From: Sipunculus nudus
Lineage: Eukaryota > Annelida > Sipuncula > Golfingiida > Sipunculidae
Direction of reading: 5' to 3'
NCBI GenBank assembly: GCA_026874595.1
Contig: CM049310.1
Span: 75,817,056-75,881,055, forward strand
DNA length: 64,000 nt
In this document: positions 60,001 to 64,000 of the stretch, piece after piece
Position numbering within the stretch: the first letter of the stretch is position 1
Layout of the letters: each line of letters begins with the position of its first letter
Position numbers and translations under genes: made by a program
Notes under the pieces: generated by a model
What the model saw: only the letters and a program-made list of their open reading frames with translations
Databases searched by the model: none
What the model was told of the DNA's origin: nothing

Positions 60001-61905
60001 TGGGGGGGGGGGGGGGGGGGGGGGCCAACAAAGGACCACAACTTTAGCCCAGATGACTTATAGTCAGTTGAGCTAAAAATTATTGGAGGTGGTGCCACCA
60101 GACTTGTATACAACAGAGATATCCAAGATGTATACATATGCCCAATGTCAGGCTTATATGTATCAAATCCCTCTTGAGAATTACGCAGGGACATATACTG
60201 TGCAAAAATTAATTTAGATGGTGCCACCAGATTTGTATGCAACAAAGCTATCCGATATGTATAGGTATGCATAATTTCAGGCTGATATATCAAATCCTAC
60301 TGAAAAATAAGCAGGTATATATACTGTGCAAAAATAATCATTGGTGGCGACACCGGTCTATTGAAAGAGAAAGCCATCAAAGATGCATGGACAGGGAACA
60401 ATTTTAGGCTGATATATCAAACTTCTTGAGTCAGGTGCACTGGGCTGATCAAGCTCAGCTGAGGCAAGTCAAGTGATGCTAATTGCCAGCTGCAGCTTCT
60501 GCACTGAGTGAACTCTTGACCTGCTCCTGGCTGCACTGAGTGAACTCTGAGTATCTGTTGCAAAATCTGATACAGTTGGCAGTCTGGCAAAGCTACAAAT
60601 AGCTCCAGACAGAAAATTGGCCTGTTGCCACACCTGAAATAGTTGGCAGTCTGCCAAGCTATTTATTGACACAGACAAAAATTTGACATGTCGCCAAATC
60701 TGTTTATACATAATGAAAGAATTTAACTACAAAGATTTTTTTTTCAAGCTGCATATTCATAAGATTTTTTATCAAAACATTCAGAATAATAAAATATGCC
60801 TATTGAAAGCAAAATCAGAATACAGATATATTTTATTCTTGGATTTATTGTTCACATTAGTCGGGTATGGACACCAACTATTTAAGGTGCCTGTACAGCT
60901 CTGTTTATATACTCAAAGAGCTCAATTTGTTAAGACAAATCTACTAGCTTTGTTTGCCAAAGTATCTCAGTTCTTTCATTGTTAAAGGTCCAATAATTCT
61001 GCAAAATCATTTAAGTCAATTTGATTAAAAGCCACCTAAGAATCATTTCTGTGCAATATTACAGAAGTTGAAACAACAGTTTGGCAGAAGAAGAAATAGG
61101 CTTACTGATGTCTACAAGACTAACTTCAGCTTTTTATGACACTACCAAAATCACTGAACCCAATCTATTCTTATACAATTGAGAGAACCCTAACTTAGGA
61201 TAATTCTTGTAAAAAAAAATAAACCACTCAACTTGACAGTTTCATCATAAAACATTTTTAAGCTGAAAGAGGCTAAAATTATGAGTTTTTTGCACGTAAA
61301 AAACAGGTTGATGTAGGTAGAGCCCCAAAAAGCTAAACATAACATTTGACATGTGACGGATTTTTGCATATTTTTTTTGGGATGCTAGCTCCTGTTGTTC
61401 CTTAGAGATTATAGGTAAACATACTGATGACAAATTACCCCATACAAAAAAGAACCATGCAGGTGGTGCTACCAATTCCTAAATATAAAATTTGACTCAT
61501 GTGACCAACATTTGTATAAAATTTGGTGATTACACCTTTAACTGTTTCAGAGATTGCAATTTTAGTATGCCTTTTTGGCCAAATGTCTAAGTTCAGCTTC
61601 CTGTAACTTCGTAAAAAATCAAGGAAGTGGAACCATTTGAACAAACTTAGAATTATTTCTGGGAAATATTGAACAATTTGGCTGGATGGTTTCTGTGAAG
61701 ATTTTTAATGGTTTCTTATGTAGATAAATGCAGATTGTGCCAAAATAAGCTCAATCTTATAAAAAATTGACATGTGACTGAACATTAAAATAAATTTGGT
61801 GCTGCTAGCTTCAATGGTTTTTGAGATTGCATGGGTTAATGTACAGCAGAGGGACGACAGTGTGCCATCATATAAGCTCACAGGTTTGCAATAATAAAGG
61901 ACCTT
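60001..61905. repeat. Poly-G, family C fragment and family F complex, copy 2
   Basis: A run of 22 G at about 60002-60023 precedes a family C 5' terminus fragment (60024-60076, CCAGATGACTTATAGTCAGT then TGAGCTA). The F complex follows in the same order as at 54850: GGTGGTGCCACCAGACTTGTA units, CTCTTGACCTG..GGCTGCACTGAGTGAA units (60480-60720), then TTCAGCTT..ACT units (61120-61700), closing with ATAAGCTCACAGGTTTGC. Confidence 0.5.
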
Positions 61906-62029
61906 GATCATGTAGTGTGAGTGGACTCTCCACATTAGTTAAGTATCTGAAGAAAATTTTGACAAGAGAATCATTGACATTCTTGTCATGAAGATGAAGG
62001 CACTGAAAAGCCGAGTCACCCTGGCAACG

Positions 62030-62470
62030 AGGGAATAATTACATCTGATGTATTAAACTAAGTTTGGTCAGCATGTGAATCAGTAAAATAGTCCTGTGAC
62101 CTCGACCTTTGAGATGTTGAAATCAATTGGGTTCTATTAGTAAGAAAGCCACATGTAGAAGAGCTTTTTAAATTGCATCCGCAATCTTTTGAAACAAGTG
62201 GATCCTGTGATCTTGACCCCAAAATCAATAGGGCTCTTCCCCCATTTGCATTCCAGTTATATGGGGAAGATGGAAGGCTTGGGATGAAGGGTCTGGCTTG
62301 AATTGCATCCACAAGTGGGTCCTGTGACCACTATTGACCTTGCGACCCAAAATCAGTAGGGTGGGCCACAAATTAATCGGTCAATCCACACTGGAGATAT
62401 CAGGAAATGAATTTGAGGACACACAGGCGAGAGGACAGATAGACAGGGCGATTACTATAGGGCACCGGGG
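62030..62470 (-). mobile_element. Family D repeat, copy 3
   Basis: AATTACATCTGATGTA start, GTCCTGTGACCTCGACCTTTGA and CTTGACCCCAAAATCAATAGGG words, and an ATTACTATAGGGCACC end without the CCGCTT/AAGCGG hairpin. Truncated or diverged. Confidence 0.45.
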
Positions 62471-63439
62471 AAGAAGCAGAAACCTTGTTAGCTGGATCTT
62501 TTAACTTCCTATATTAAATCCGCTTTTTTATATTTATTAATTTTTAAATGAAGGATAGGTCCATGGCCTGTTGTAGCCCAGTCTATTGGAAAAAGATGTT
62601 AACTGCATGATAAGAATGATATGTTGTTTTTATTGCCCTCTGAATTCAAGTTTATATGCAGGGGCCAGGAGTTATAAAAAAAAAAGGTCCTGACCTGTCT
62701 TTAGGAGTTAGGGGCTTGTCTCTGAGGTTGTATCAAGATTTCACCATGCCGCCACTGTGGCAAAAGCAGTGTCCTGAAGAAACTACGCACCAAATATAAC
62801 ACATTTTTCATCTGTAAAACACCTCTATTTGATGACATTTTGAACTATTAATCCACAGGTTCAGCTGTTTTGAAGTATGCCAATCAAAAGACCAGGCATA
62901 TATATAATGGGACATCTGGTATAGGTTTATCTTGAAGCTGAGTGGACTTATACCTACTTAAGGATACTGTATGATGCCCAAATCTATTATTTGACTGCAC
63001 AGCATCTTCTCAAGAAAGGGAACATTATAAAACTGGATGAAATCGGACAATGGTGCGCAAAGGGCCCCACACAGTGAATTGGTGTATAGTGAAACTTGTC
63101 TGAATCTGACCTGTCTAATAAGATCAGCTGCCTTAAAAGATGAGCCCTGAAAATAGGTTACAGTTAACCTGTCTAATAAGACCACCTGTGTATGACAACT
63201 ACATTAGCAATTCATAGGAGTGGTCTCATTACATAACTTTCACTGAATTTCCATTTTAACCCAAAAAGTGTAGAGCTTCAAGTGAGGAATAGAACGTTAG
63301 GTGTCGTGTACTGACAAATCAGAGGTTTCTTTAAAATAGCTTTGTTTTCAGAGGGAGGGTAGCAATCATACAGGATTCTAGAAACATTTGTGATTTATAT
63401 CAGGTGGAAAAGTAACACAAGTTTCAGCTGTATTTCTCT
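62471..63439. other. Unassigned non-coding stretch
   Basis: AT-rich. TGTCTAATAAGA-CCxxCTG-type words occur twice (about 63111 and 63171). No gene recognised. Confidence 0.35.
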
Positions 63440-64000
63440 TCATTTTGCATCATTTATCTTCTTAGAGGACATCACGGTAAACCTGCAAAGGTAACTTAGT
63501 ATTTTGCAGGCTGGTATACTGTCGTTTTTCCACACATGGTCTAGAAGTGAGTTTTGATGGTATGTTGGTTGATAACTTGTTGCATAAATTTGTTTTTTAA
63601 TGAAAATGTTGCTTATAGGGTATATCCTTTTGTTTGTTAAGAATTGATGCCCTTCCAAATACAGTTGGCAGTGATGGATCAAATTTTTGCAATATCTTGA
63701 ATATGCAAGTGTCAAATATATGTTACTGCTGACATTTGGACTTCTGTAGATCAGTTCAATATGAATTTTTTTCCTTATTAAAGAGGATAGTAGCAGCCAC
63801 AGCTTCAATGCTTGACATTGAAGGGAGCAGTTTTATTTCTGTTAGGATAAAATAACTTCTGGCAAGCAAGGCCACACCATGGCACCTCTGTCAGCATGCC
63901 GTCTATCTGTTTTGAGTTGATGTAGATATTCTTGGATATTGATATTTTGTGATGATGGTTTGAGCCATGTTTCTGAAAGGGCTATTATGTGGGCTGATTG
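63440..64000 (-). mobile_element. Decayed non-LTR retrotransposon (LINE) endonuclease fragment
   Basis: Reading the minus strand from 64000 gives HIIALSETWLKPSSQNINIQ, the Ser-Glu-Thr-Trp-Leu motif carrying the metal-binding Glu of the apurinic endonuclease (EEP) domain of LINEs, then a DRR..RGA block and a stop near 63850. After a frame break it resumes with IYRSPNVSSN, and further on with SYQPTYHQNSLLDHVWKND, equivalent to the PTR..SLIDHIW block of this domain. Stops and frame breaks make it inactive. The element continues beyond the window; clade (CR1/Jockey/I-like) is not determined. Confidence 0.75.

Overview
This is a eukaryotic, very probably bivalve-mollusc, genomic window. Genes are split by GT-AG introns, the DNA is AT-rich, and there are many interspersed repeats built from TGACCTTGACC-type units, GACGGACGGAC runs and GGTGGCGCCACC palindromes, a repeat style I associate with bivalves. 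The species call is inference. I found no bacterial genes, tRNA, rRNA or CRISPR array.

The one real gene is on the minus strand: the 3' two thirds of a BET-family bromodomain gene (BRD4 / fs(1)h type). I could join 13 coding exons between 46849 and 14979. Splice phases agree at every junction and the sum is 2130 nt, giving 709 residues plus stop. The exons encode, in order, the last helix of bromodomain 2, an acidic-serine cluster, a basic segment, the ET domain, a second acidic-serine cluster, a Pro-rich linker, the conserved [10 protein letters not shown] motif, an E/R/Q-rich helix and the C-terminal P-TEFb-interacting tail. Both bromodomain cores lie upstream and were not found before base 64000. 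Reading through the donor at 40784 gives an in-frame stop exactly after the second acidic-serine cluster, where the human BRD4 short isoform also ends. A repeat-poor 1.6-kb stretch with an AATAAA follows, so a short isoform is plausible.

Most of the rest is mobile DNA. The dominant class has one shared plan on the minus strand: a 5' end that starts with an inverted repeat and folds into a hairpin, ~280-bp tandem units inside, the same inverted repeat near the 3' end, then a short perfect hairpin, 7-9 nt, and CTAG (or CTTG) next to T. This matches non-autonomous Helentron/Helitron2-like elements (HINEs). I sort them into families A (1534-3251, 37220-38341, 56924-58903), B (29723, 34184-36196, 48637, 51817-53002), C (17885, 18837-21433, 50668, 51211-54849) and, with less support, D (1-782, ~43145-44404, 62030-62470). 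Five terminal-inverted-repeat or fold-back MITEs, minisatellites and a decayed LINE endonuclease at the right edge complete the inventory.

Layout: 1-6.8 kb repeats; 6.8-7.3 kb unique, promoter-like; 7.8-15 kb repeat-poor, candidate 3' UTR or intergenic; 15-46.8 kb BET exons and introns, the largest intron (14.7 kb) full of repeats; 46.8-64 kb upstream intron or flank with nested Helentron-like elements, one of which is split by a 694-bp gene-like insertion with a 12-bp target duplication.
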